Shown in pieces: positions 27,178-34,485 of a DNA stretch of 64,000 nt. Positions within the stretch are counted from its first letter, which is position 1. Each line of letters begins with the position of its first letter. Location of the stretch: the NCBI RefSeq assembly GCF_943913955.1, contig NZ_CALUAE010000032.1:1-64000 (forward strand), read 5' to 3'. The notes beneath the pieces were generated by a model. That model did no database searches. It was given only the letters and a program-made list of their open reading frames with translations, and was not told the origin of the DNA. The position numbers and the translations under genes were made by a program. This DNA is from Mycolicibacterium bacteremicum (lineage in GTDB: Bacteria; Actinomycetota; Actinomycetes; Mycobacteriales; Mycobacteriaceae).

Positions 27178-27471
27178 TCACGGTGGTGGCGGTGCGCCCC
27201 GAGACAGATGCGCCCGGGGCTCACGACCCGCCCGCAGCATGATCACAGCGATCACCACCAGGCAGCCCACGGCGAAACCGAGTATCCAAAACGCCGGATT
27301 CGACCCGTCGGCTTGCTGATCGGTGTGTCCGTCGTCATAGCTGTGGGTGACGGGCGTGGAGTTCACCTGCGACGGTGTCGACGTGGTGGATCCCGACGCG
27401 GACCCGGGCGCCATCCATCCAGCGATAAGCAGGATCGCGACCGTGACGATCACGATATGCCGTACGGTCAT
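27178..27471 (-). CDS. Small two-helix membrane protein coupled to ctaE
   Basis: A 97-aa protein. An N-terminal hydrophobic segment (HIVIVTVAILLIAGWMA) is followed by a Ser/Thr-rich loop with HSYDDGHTD, then a second helix (FWILGFAVGCLVVIAVIML). ATG 27471 overlaps the ctaE stop as ATGA, so it is translationally coupled to ctaE. I do not recognise a family; as an oxidase-linked small protein it could be an accessory subunit or assembly factor. Confidence 0.65.
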   Translation of the reverse strand: MTVRHIVIVTVAILLIAGWMAPGSASGSTTSTPSQVNSTPVTHSYDDGHTDQQADGSNPAFWILGFAVGCLVVIAVIMLRAGREPRAHLSRGAPPPP

Positions 27472-28061
27472 CGCACGAAATAAATGACCGCGAACAACGC
27501 TATCCACACGATGTCCACGAAATGCCAGTAGTAGGACACCACGATCGCCGCGGTCGCTTGGGCGGGGGTGAACTTACTCATCCGGGTGCGCACCAGCAAC
27601 ATCACAAACGCCACCAAACCGCCAATGACATGCAATCCGTGAAAACCCGTGGCCAAGTAAAAGACCGAACCGTAGGCGCTGCTGGAAATGGTGGTGCCTT
27701 CGGCTACGAGCTTGACGTACTCGTAGCCCTGACCCAAGACGAAGAACAAACCCATCAGGAATGTGATGGCATACCACCGGCGCAGGCCAAACACATCGCC
27801 CCGCTCGGCAGCGAACACGCCCATCTGACAGGTCAGCGACGATGCGACCAGCACCAGCGTCACCGGCACTGCCAGCGCCAGGTTGAGTTCGGTAGGTTCT
27901 GGTGGCCAAGTCTCGGCCTGCGCCCGCGCGGTGAAGTACATCGCGAACAGCCCGGCGAAAAACATCAGTTCACTAGAGAGCCAGACGATGGTGCCGACGG
28001 CGACCATGTTGGGACGGTTGAGGGAGTGCACCTTCGCCGTGATGGCGGTTCCGGATGTCAT
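27468..28061 (-). CDS. ctaE: Cytochrome c oxidase subunit III, second copy
   Basis: Polytopic subunit of the aa3 oxidase. The sequence is close to M. tuberculosis CtaE throughout: HSLNRPNM, VGTIVWLSSELMFFAGLFAMYF, TCQMGVFAAERGD, FLMGLFFVLGQGYEY, GSVFYLATGFHGLHV and VVSYYWHFVDIVWI. Glu and His residues in the conserved helices are retained. ATG 28061 is preferred; GTG 28073 is in frame. It is followed by a coupled small membrane protein and preceded by a perfect class B operator. With ctaD at 20713 it supplies two of the core subunits, without subunit II. Confidence 0.95.
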   Translation of the reverse strand: MTSGTAITAKVHSLNRPNMVAVGTIVWLSSELMFFAGLFAMYFTARAQAETWPPEPTELNLALAVPVTLVLVASSLTCQMGVFAAERGDVFGLRRWYAITFLMGLFFVLGQGYEYVKLVAEGTTISSSAYGSVFYLATGFHGLHVIGGLVAFVMLLVRTRMSKFTPAQATAAIVVSYYWHFVDIVWIALFAVIYFVR

Positions 28062-28094
28062 GAGTGTCCTCACGGCCTAGGCGGCTTGCCTAAT

Positions 28095-28113
28095 GTACGT
28101 AGTAGATACGTAC
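28095..28113. promoter_or_regulatory. BlaI-type operator, class B (perfect dyad) at ctaE
   Basis: GTACGTA-GTAGA-TACGTAC is a perfect 7-5-7 dyad 34 nt upstream of ctaE. The spacer GTAGA is the same as at 16134 and the reverse complement of that at 7680. Confidence 0.82.
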
Positions 28114-28222
28114 TATGTCATAGCGTAGACGCTTCGCCAACTATGTTCCGCCATGGCCATTTTGAGAAATCGCAGGCGCCCGCATGGACACTGGCGACAA
28201 TGATCCGTAATGTATTTGTGAT

Positions 28223-28241
28223 CTACGTACTTGCTACGTAT
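28223..28241. promoter_or_regulatory. BlaI-type operator, class B (one mismatch)
   Basis: CTACGTA-CTTGC-TACGTAT lies 29 nt before the RipC-like gene and its blaI partner on the plus strand. The site therefore controls a BlaI gene as well. Confidence 0.78.
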
Positions 28242-28269
28242 AAAGTCTGACCGATGAGGAGGGCCGACG

Positions 28270-29355
28270 ATGGGGCGTCCTGACGTGCCGTCGGCGCTGT
28301 TTGGTCGCCTCGGTCGGCACTTCCTCGCAGTTTTGACGGCCGCGGCGGTACTTGCCGGGGCAGGGCCCAGCGGGGCGGATCCCGCGGCAGATGCGCTGGC
28401 CCGGATGAATGAGTTGTCCCGGGAAGCCGAGCGTCTAACTGAGCAGCTCTACGCCGCCCAGATCGACCTGGACGTGAAAACCGTGGCCCAGGAGGCCGCC
28501 CAAGAACGCCACCGCGTCGATCTTGTTGCAGCCGAAGTCGCCGGCACCGAATTGGCCACCTATCAACGGGCCGTCGACGATACGGCCGCGGCGTCTTACA
28601 TGGCAGGGTCCACCGGCACCCTCAGTGCCGTCCTGATCGCCGCGTCCCCGCAACGTGTGATCGATGATCTCTCGCTCAAGGCGATGCTGGCCGACCAGAT
28701 GGACGAACAGCTCGCTGCGCACCGCGCGGCAATGACGCGGCAAGCGGCGGCCGCTCGGGCCTCTCAGGCATCCGCCGATCAAGCCCGCACCGCGGCCGCC
28801 CAGGCCGCCGCGCTGCGCGCGGACCTGCAGGCCAAGCAAAGTCGCCTCCAGCAGCAGATCGGCGCGGTCGAGACGCAGTATCGCGCCCTGACTCCCCAGC
28901 AGCAGGCCGTGTTGGCCGACCCCGGTCCAGTTCCGCCGCCTCCCCCCGGGCCAACGCAGGACCCCGCCGTCCTCGCATTGCCCAATCTTGTTGTCCCGCC
29001 AAGCGGAGCCGCCGGTGGCGCCAGGGTGGTGCAGGCGGCGATGAGCCGAATCGGCTCGCCGTACTCCTGGGGTGCCAGCGGTCCCGGCGCGTTCGATTGT
29101 TCAGGGTTGATCAAATGGGCGTTCCTGCAAGAGGGCAAGTCGCTGCCGCGATCCAGTCAGGCACTGGCCGCCGGCGGGCAACCTGTAGCCATCGAGTCGT
29201 TGCAACCGGGTGACATCGTGACGTTCTACTCCGACGCATCGCACGCGGGCATTTACATCGGCGATGGCAACATGGTCCATGCCTCGACCTATGGCACGCC
29301 AGTGAAGGTCGCGCCGATCTCGTCGGCGCCCATCTACAACGCACGCCGGTACTAG
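28270..29355 (+). CDS. RipC-like NlpC/P60 peptidoglycan endopeptidase
   Basis: Secreted hydrolase: signal peptide to about residue 37 (GPSGA-DPAAD), long Ala-rich coiled coil (about 40-215), proline linker, and an NlpC/P60 domain with Cys277 (FDCSG), His325 (SHAG) and His337 (MVHAS). Architecture and the DPAADALARMNELS start match RipC (Rv2190c). A very similar N-terminus begins at 63652, so the window holds two RipC-like genes. ATG 28270 follows GAGGAGGG at good spacing. One nucleotide separates its stop from the start of the second blaI. Confidence 0.9.
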   Translation: MGRPDVPSALFGRLGRHFLAVLTAAAVLAGAGPSGADPAADALARMNELSREAERLTEQLYAAQIDLDVKTVAQEAAQERHRVDLVAAEVAGTELATYQRAVDDTAAASYMAGSTGTLSAVLIAASPQRVIDDLSLKAMLADQMDEQLAAHRAAMTRQAAAARASQASADQARTAAAQAAALRADLQAKQSRLQQQIGAVETQYRALTPQQQAVLADPGPVPPPPPGPTQDPAVLALPNLVVPPSGAAGGARVVQAAMSRIGSPYSWGASGPGAFDCSGLIKWAFLQEGKSLPRSSQALAAGGQPVAIESLQPGDIVTFYSDASHAGIYIGDGNMVHASTYGTPVKVAPISSAPIYNARRY

Positions 29356-29356
29356 C

Positions 29357-29728
29357 GTGCTCACCCCGGAGTTCGGCAATCTCGAAGCCGCTGTGATGGA
29401 TCGGGTGTGGGAGAGCCGTGACGGGTCGACCGTACGTGAGGTGTTCGAAATCATAGCTGCGTCGCGGCAGATCGCGTACACGACTGTGTTGTCCACATTG
29501 GACAACCTGCATCGCAAGGGCTGGGTCCGCCGCGAACGGGTGGGCAGGGCGCACCGTTACTGGGCGACCATGAGCCGCGAGGAGCGCTCGGCCCTGTTGA
29601 TGAGGGTGGCGCTGGAATCCGGCGGCGACCCGGATGTGGTGTTGTCGGCCTTCGTCGAACAAATGTCAGCCGACGCGTCAGCGCAGCTGCACCAAGCCCT
29701 CAACCGGGTGGACCCGCACCACACCTAG
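29357..29728 (+). CDS. BlaI/MecI-family repressor, second copy
   Basis: A 123-aa winged-helix repressor, paralogous to the gene at 10265: FGNLEAAVMDRVWE, IAYTTVLSTLDNLHRKGWVRRERVGRAHRYW, then a dimerisation region. GTG 29357 lies one nucleotide after the RipC-like stop. Unlike the first copy it has no M56 protease gene beside it, so how it is inactivated is unclear: it may depend on the single BlaR-like protease or sense something directly. It is driven from a class B operator and could autoregulate. Its 3' end overlaps the convergent L,D-transpeptidase gene by 4 nt. Confidence 0.92.
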   Translation: MLTPEFGNLEAAVMDRVWESRDGSTVREVFEIIAASRQIAYTTVLSTLDNLHRKGWVRRERVGRAHRYWATMSREERSALLMRVALESGGDPDVVLSAFVEQMSADASAQLHQALNRVDPHHT

Positions 29729-30960
29729 ACGGTGGCGTTGCCCGCCTTCCACTGCTCCCACGGAATGTTCCAGTCACCCAGACCGTCAGTGCCTGACAAG
29801 GTTGACCCCACGGTGTTCACCACCTCGACGATGTCACCGCGTTTGGTGTTGTCATAGAACCACTTTGCGTTCTCGGTGCTGGCGTTGAGGCAGCCGTGGC
29901 TGACGTTGGCACGACCCTGACTGCCGACCGACCACGGGGCCGCATGCACGAAGATGCCACTGTAGGACATCCGGGTCGCATAGTTGACCTCAGTGCGATA
30001 GCCGTCGGGCGAGTTGACCGCCACCCCATAGGTGGAAGAGTCCATGACCATGAAGTAGTGGCGTTCAGCGACAATGTAGGTGCCATTGTCGGTCGGGGTC
30101 GAATCCTTGCCCATGGAGATAGGCATCGTCTTCGCGACCTCACCGTTGACACGGACCGTGAGTGTTTTGGTGCTGTCGTCGGCGGTGGCGATCACTTGAT
30201 CGCCGATGGTGAAGTTGGAAGTGACATCCTGCTGGCCGAACAGACCGCCGCCAAGGTCCACACCGTAGGTCTTGACCTGCAACTCTACCTTCGTGCCCGG
30301 CTTCCAGTATTCCGCTGGCCGCCAACGCACTTCGCGATTGTTGAGCCAGTAGAATGCACCTTCGACTTCCGGTGTGGTCTTCACGCTGATCGCTCGCTGC
30401 GCAGCCAGCCGATCGGGAATGTTCTCGTCGAACTGGACGGCGATGGGCTGACCCACCCCGACCACGGCCCCATCTGCCGGCGTCACGTAGGGCATCGTCT
30501 GATTCTGCGGTGAGTGCGTTTCAAAAGCTGCCCGAGTGCTGACGGCGCCCCCGAGCCCGCGCGCCGCGGCCTGCAGCGTGTATTGGCGGTTATAGCCCAG
30601 CGGCTCGGCCGACTGCCAGCTCACACCATCAGGGCTCACGGTGCCGGCGACTTCCCGACCGTCCTCGTTGACCAGACTCACCGAGTCCAACACCCCCGCG
30701 GTCGCGGTCACAGTCACCGGAGACTCCACCGACACTCCCACCGCGCCGTCAGTCACCGAGGTCGCCAACTCGGGAATGAGTAGGTCAGCGTACGGTGTGC
30801 CCTTCTCGCTCAGCGTCTGCGCCTGCGGTGCAGCTTGGGAGTTGCCGCACCCGCTCAGTCCGATGATCAGTACGCACAGCGCGACCAGCGCTGTGCCCGC
30901 CAATCCGATCCCGCGTCGACGACCTGTCGTCACAGCGCCGACTCGCCTCATTCGTGCCAT
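29725..30960 (-). CDS. L,D-transpeptidase lipoprotein, LdtMt2-like
   Basis: A 411-aa lipoprotein with lipobox Leu-Ser-Gly-Cys, two Ig-like domains (about 55-150 and 150-250) and a YkuD domain with catalytic Cys357 in SHGCLN and the preceding HAAPWSVGSQGRANV loop. Length, domain order and motifs match M. tuberculosis LdtMt2 (Rv2518c), the main 3-3 cross-linking enzyme involved in beta-lactam tolerance. It diverges from the second dsbA-like gene, sharing a perfect class B operator. Together with the first ldt-dsbA operon it gives two transpeptidase-oxidoreductase pairs under BlaI-type control. Confidence 0.94.
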   Translation of the reverse strand: MARMRRVGAVTTGRRRGIGLAGTALVALCVLIIGLSGCGNSQAAPQAQTLSEKGTPYADLLIPELATSVTDGAVGVSVESPVTVTATAGVLDSVSLVNEDGREVAGTVSPDGVSWQSAEPLGYNRQYTLQAAARGLGGAVSTRAAFETHSPQNQTMPYVTPADGAVVGVGQPIAVQFDENIPDRLAAQRAISVKTTPEVEGAFYWLNNREVRWRPAEYWKPGTKVELQVKTYGVDLGGGLFGQQDVTSNFTIGDQVIATADDSTKTLTVRVNGEVAKTMPISMGKDSTPTDNGTYIVAERHYFMVMDSSTYGVAVNSPDGYRTEVNYATRMSYSGIFVHAAPWSVGSQGRANVSHGCLNASTENAKWFYDNTKRGDIVEVVNTVGSTLSGTDGLGDWNIPWEQWKAGNATV

Positions 30961-30994
30961 CCCATCGCTTGCTGAACTCTTACTAGGCTACATT

Positions 30995-31013
30995 CTACGT
31001 AGCGGATACGTAG
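30995..31013. promoter_or_regulatory. BlaI-type operator, class B (perfect dyad)
   Basis: CTACGTA-GCGGA-TACGTAG is a perfect 7-5-7 dyad in the divergent interval between the LdtMt2-like gene (minus) and the second dsbA-like gene (plus). Confidence 0.82.
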
Positions 31014-31079
31014 GTTCAGCGGCGGTGTCGAGCACCGCCGTCAGGATCCTGATCTGTGTCAACCTCGGAAGAAGGACCT

Positions 31080-31769
31080 GTGCTCAAGACTCGGATCGGC
31101 CGGCTTGTACTGACCTCGATGGCCGTCGCGATCATCGCCGCAGTGACGGTGTTCATCTTGGTCACCCGTGACGGTGGATCACCTAGCCAGGCCAGCGACA
31201 CGCGTGGCGCTGACCCCGGCACCGCGCAAGTGGTTCGCGAGAACAGTCATCGCCTGAACGAGGTTCCGGATGCGCCCGTGACGGTCGTGGAGTTCCTCGA
31301 CTTCGAATGCGAAGGATGCCGCGCGGCCTACCCCTTGGTCGAGGAACTACGTGCGCAGTACGGAGATCGTGTCGAGTTCGTGCTGCGGTACTTCCCGCTG
31401 TCCGGACATTTCAACGGTGAGCGCGCCGCACGTTCGGTTGAGGCAGCAGCCCAGCAGGGCAAATTGGAGCCGATGTACCACAAGATGTATGAGACCCAGG
31501 CCGAGTGGGGTGAGCAACGGGTGCCCGCCGACGACGTGTTCCGTGGGTTCGCCGAAGAACTCGGACTGGATATGGCGGCCTACGACGCCGCCTACGCTGA
31601 CCCCGCGACCGCTGAGCGGGTGGCCCTGGATATGGCCGACGGCGAAGCGCTCGGCGTGATGGGCACGCCCACGTTTTTCGTTAACGGCATGCAGATCCCG
31701 TTGCAGTCGCGTGAAGATCTGCGCGTCGCAGTGGAGAGCGCATTGGCCAATACCGCACCGGTGTCGTGA
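31080..31769 (+). CDS. DsbA-like membrane-anchored thiol oxidoreductase, second copy
   Basis: N-terminal membrane helix (about 8-28), then a DsbA-type fold with active site Cys77-Glu-Gly-Cys80 and cis-proline loop GTPTFF. It is a clear paralogue of the gene at 26416. GTG 31080 is chosen because AAGGA precedes it; GTG 31056 is in frame. It shares a divergent operator with the LdtMt2-like gene, repeating the dsbA-ldt association seen at 25.5-27 kb. Confidence 0.88.
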   Translation: MLKTRIGRLVLTSMAVAIIAAVTVFILVTRDGGSPSQASDTRGADPGTAQVVRENSHRLNEVPDAPVTVVEFLDFECEGCRAAYPLVEELRAQYGDRVEFVLRYFPLSGHFNGERAARSVEAAAQQGKLEPMYHKMYETQAEWGEQRVPADDVFRGFAEELGLDMAAYDAAYADPATAERVALDMADGEALGVMGTPTFFVNGMQIPLQSREDLRVAVESALANTAPVS

Positions 31770-31870
31770 CCTGACCCCTCGATGGGGTGGAAATATGGAC
31801 AGCGACGAGCGGTTGGCCGGCGCGACACGGTGCTGAGCGGTCGTTACGGCTGATGTCACTGTGCTAGAAG

Positions 31871-31895
31871 TATCTACGTATTCAGCACGTAGATA
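31871..31895. promoter_or_regulatory. BlaI-type operator, class B, extended
   Basis: TATCTACGTA and CACGTAGATA flank a 5-nt spacer, an extended 10-5-10 dyad with one mismatch, 14 nt before the start of the beta-lactamase-like gene. Confidence 0.82.
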
Positions 31896-31909
31896 CGGTA
31901 AGGGTCAAG

Positions 31910-32734
31910 TTGAGCCTCACGCGCGGACTGTCGCTGATGGGAATCGTTCTACTCGCCGCTGCTCTGATCGCTCCGCGCGCGTCGGCATCCTGCGACGCCG
32001 CCACCGGGCAGTGCGACTTTCGGCAACGCCTCGTGGAGGCCGAGCAGTATTTGCAAACACGTCCCGGAACAGTCGGTTTCGTCCTGCGTGACCGCACCAC
32101 CGGCGGGGCCTATCGCAACGGAGACGCCGCAACCTCGATCTGGACCGCATCAACGATCAAGCTGGCAATGGTGGCCGATCTGCTGACCCGCGAACAAGCC
32201 GGCTCCCTACGCCTCACCGCGGCCGATCGCGACGACATGGTCGCCATGCTGCGCAGTTCGGACAACGCTGCCGCAGACGCCTTGTGGTCGCGCTACGGTG
32301 GGCCATCCAACGTCTTCAATACCAACTTTGCGAGCTTGGGAATGACACGTGTGCAACCGCAACCGGGTTTCGGAGATGTCTACCCGTACTGGGGATTTCA
32401 GAAAGCAACCGCCGACGACTTCGATGCGTTGATGAACTACGTGCTGACCCGGCTCAAGCCCTCCAACGCCGCCGCGGTCGTGGCCGAGATGCAGCGCGTC
32501 GATGGCGGACAAAAGTGGGGAGTGTGGGGTGCCGGCCCGGCGATGGCGCCGGGTCTGAAGAACGGATGGTCCCAGGAGCAGGGCGGCTGGGTGGTCAATA
32601 GTGTTGGCTTCGCCGGGCCCCGACAGCGCTACACCCTGTCCATCATGAACGCCCTCGGCGGCGAAGGCGGCTACGACGACGGCGTCGAAACGACGACCGA
32701 GCTAGCGCGAATCCTGTTGTCGCCGGGACCCTGA
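31910..32734 (+). CDS. Secreted class-A beta-lactamase-like serine hydrolase
   Basis: Protein of the penicillin-binding/beta-lactamase fold. A signal peptide (about 1-27) is followed by Ser81-T-I-Lys84 (SxxK), Ser117-Asp118-Asn119 (SDN) and Lys217-Asn-Gly-Trp, which stands where KTG normally lies. Two cysteines near the mature N-terminus (about residues 28 and 35) may form a disulfide. TTG 31910 follows AAGGG. The KNGW replacement and divergence from BlaC leave it open whether it cleaves beta-lactams or is a peptidase; the dedicated BlaI-type operator favours a role in the beta-lactam response. A more distant relative is at 49024. Confidence 0.8.
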   Translation: MSLTRGLSLMGIVLLAAALIAPRASASCDAATGQCDFRQRLVEAEQYLQTRPGTVGFVLRDRTTGGAYRNGDAATSIWTASTIKLAMVADLLTREQAGSLRLTAADRDDMVAMLRSSDNAAADALWSRYGGPSNVFNTNFASLGMTRVQPQPGFGDVYPYWGFQKATADDFDALMNYVLTRLKPSNAAAVVAEMQRVDGGQKWGVWGAGPAMAPGLKNGWSQEQGGWVVNSVGFAGPRQRYTLSIMNALGGEGGYDDGVETTTELARILLSPGP

Positions 32735-32787
32735 CCGCAGGTTCAGTTCTCACGATGTGCCGTCGAGGATGGTGATCTAGCCGCACG

Positions 32788-33423
32788 TCACCGCCGGCTT
32801 CGTCCCAGCAAGGGCACGAAGCGTCCGACATCTGTGGTGTAGTCGGCGTAGTCCTGGCCGTGAAGTGACGCCAGGTAGGGCTCCTCGACAAGGCGTACCT
32901 GGGCATGGATCGACGCGACAAGAATGCCAAAGCCGATGATGGCAAGCCAGTTCGGGGCCATCAGCATCAGGCCGGCACCGAAGACCATCATGGCTGTGAA
33001 CACCGGGTTGCGCACGAGGCCGAACATGCCGTGTCGCACCAAGGCGGTGGTCTCAGCGGGATCGACACCGATGCGCCACGAATTTCCCATGGCGTGCTGT
33101 GCGGCCACGGTGCCGACGATGCCCACAAGGGTCAGTGCAGCCCCCGCTACCTGCAGCGTGGCAGCGTTCAACCAGGGCAGCGGAGCAAGCGTCCCAACGG
33201 CCTGCAGAGTGGGTGCAGCGAACCCCATCACCATTGCGGCGGCAAATCCGACTCCGGCTAACCACTCGGCCGAACCAACGTCACCACCAATCCCATGGAA
33301 CCCCGTCGACCCGGTATGGCGAAACTGCATCCAGCTTCGCCAGCCGAAACAGATCGACACGAATGCAACGAACGCCGCGATTGCCCAAATCGCCATGACC
33401 GTCCTATCCGCTGAGTTCTCCAC
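32788..33423 (-). CDS. Isoprenylcysteine methyltransferase-like membrane protein
   Basis: A 211-aa protein with about five membrane helices and the ICMT/PEMT-type core RHGMFGLVRNPVFTAMM followed by VRLVEEPYL, which form the S-adenosylmethionine site in this superfamily. The substrate is unknown; bacterial members often sit beside metal or envelope stress genes. ATG 33423 is given; ATG 33396 is a possible shorter start. It is the last gene of the island block and has an AT-rich dyad, not a BlaI-type site, upstream. Confidence 0.75.
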   Translation of the reverse strand: MENSADRTVMAIWAIAAFVAFVSICFGWRSWMQFRHTGSTGFHGIGGDVGSAEWLAGVGFAAAMVMGFAAPTLQAVGTLAPLPWLNAATLQVAGAALTLVGIVGTVAAQHAMGNSWRIGVDPAETTALVRHGMFGLVRNPVFTAMMVFGAGLMLMAPNWLAIIGFGILVASIHAQVRLVEEPYLASLHGQDYADYTTDVGRFVPLLGRSRR

Positions 33424-33453
33424 ACACCTGCGTTCAACTTACTACAACACATA

Positions 33454-33470
33454 GAGATATGTGCATATAT
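33454..33470. promoter_or_regulatory. AT-rich imperfect dyad, possible ArsR-type site
   Basis: ATAT-GTGC-ATAT (33457-33468) lies between the methyltransferase (minus) and a short plus-strand frame. It resembles the motif before the metal ATPase at 22483. Confidence 0.4.
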
Positions 33471-33537
33471 CCTTGCTATGCGACTCGATGAGTCCGCGGC
33501 ATCGTGAGCATCGAAAGGCTTTAGAGCGGCCGATCGC

Positions 33538-33864
33538 ATGGCGCTGGGATTGGCCTACGGCGAGTTCGCGTTGCGGAAAGATCAGCTCGACCGATTGCTG
33601 TTCGGTTTCACCGATCTCGGCGACATCCAGAAACGCTCCGCCGAGCCGGGCTCAACGTGGGATCTCGTCGAAGCCGTTGGTGCGCTGTCGCTGCCGGCTA
33701 GCGCCGTCGAGCGTGCCATCGACGCCAGGCGGGTCCGACCGCAGAATTCGGCCCGTGTGGCCACCCAAGTTTTGAGCGCAAACCATGGATTCATGCTGCT
33801 GGCCAGCGGTCTGGTTGACCTCGAAAAGGCGCAGGATGTCATGGCCTCTCTGGCGGTCAACTGA
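33538..33864 (+). CDS. Hypothetical protein, possibly a gene remnant
   Basis: A 108-aa frame with good codon bias but no clear ribosome-binding site; a stop codon lies about 30 nt upstream in frame. The mainly helical sequence, with HGFMLLASGLVDL near the C-terminus, could be the ligand-binding end of a TetR-type regulator that has lost its DNA-binding domain. I cannot assign it. It sits at the border between the BlaI-controlled block and the repeat-bounded unit that follows. Confidence 0.4.
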   Translation: MALGLAYGEFALRKDQLDRLLFGFTDLGDIQKRSAEPGSTWDLVEAVGALSLPASAVERAIDARRVRPQNSARVATQVLSANHGFMLLASGLVDLEKAQDVMASLAVN

Positions 33865-33977
33865 TGGTGGGTGTGGGGGACCGACCACCCGCCGGCGCGC
33901 TGAACACTCCCTGGCCGCCGCGTTAGGGGCGCGTCTCGCAAGGAATACCGCGATAGCCCGGGGTCGTCAAAATCCGA

Positions 33978-34001
33978 TGTTCTAGCGGATGTTCTAGCGG
34001 A
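33978..34001 (+). repeat. Tandem 12-bp direct repeat
   Basis: TGTTCTAGCGGA occurs twice in a row (33978-33989 and 33990-34001) and once more, in the same orientation, at 37929-37940 on the other side of the 34-38 kb unit. Confidence 0.7.
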
Positions 34002-34278
34002 GTTTCTCTGGTGTCAGGCCAAGACTCAGCGTCCGGCGAAACGCGAAACTGTCGCCGTCGATTCGGGTCTTGGTAGCGAGATCGCCGCGCTTCAGAATGG
34101 ATCGCGCCGAGCCGTTGGCGTCACGCTACTAAACCGGCGCTGCCTCCTCCGGTAGCGGCAAACTGCGCATGCCCAGCGATGTCGGCACCTTGAACCCAGT
34201 GGACACGGAAGTGGGTTTTCATCTATGGACATCCACTGGGATTGGTGCGATTCGCGCCCGGTCGGCGGTGTGCCAGTG

Positions 34279-34299
34279 GACATGAAACTCGGGAAGCCA
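34279..34299 (+). repeat. Left arm of 21-bp inverted repeat
   Basis: Contains TGAAACTCGGGAAGCCA (34283-34299) and matches the reverse complement of 37824-37844 at 20 of 21 positions. Confidence 0.75.
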
Positions 34300-34485
34300 C
34301 AGGACCCCGCGCTTTGGCCAACGTCGCAACACCGAGGCGAGCGACGTCAGTAGAGCGGCGAACAAATCGACGGGTGTCATGTGGACGCCGGCGGCAGTTG
34401 GGCCGACGATGTCGGACCATCGCGATACGGTGAAACTGTTACTTGCCGCGAGACGCGACAGCGATGCCGACACGTTGGAGAAACC

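Larger units (their letters stand above)
33865..34485. other. Intergenic stretch with repeats, no gene seen
   Basis: This interval holds the tandem 12-bp repeat at 33978 and the left arm of the inverted repeat at 34279. Short open frames exist but none has supporting features. Confidence 0.5.
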
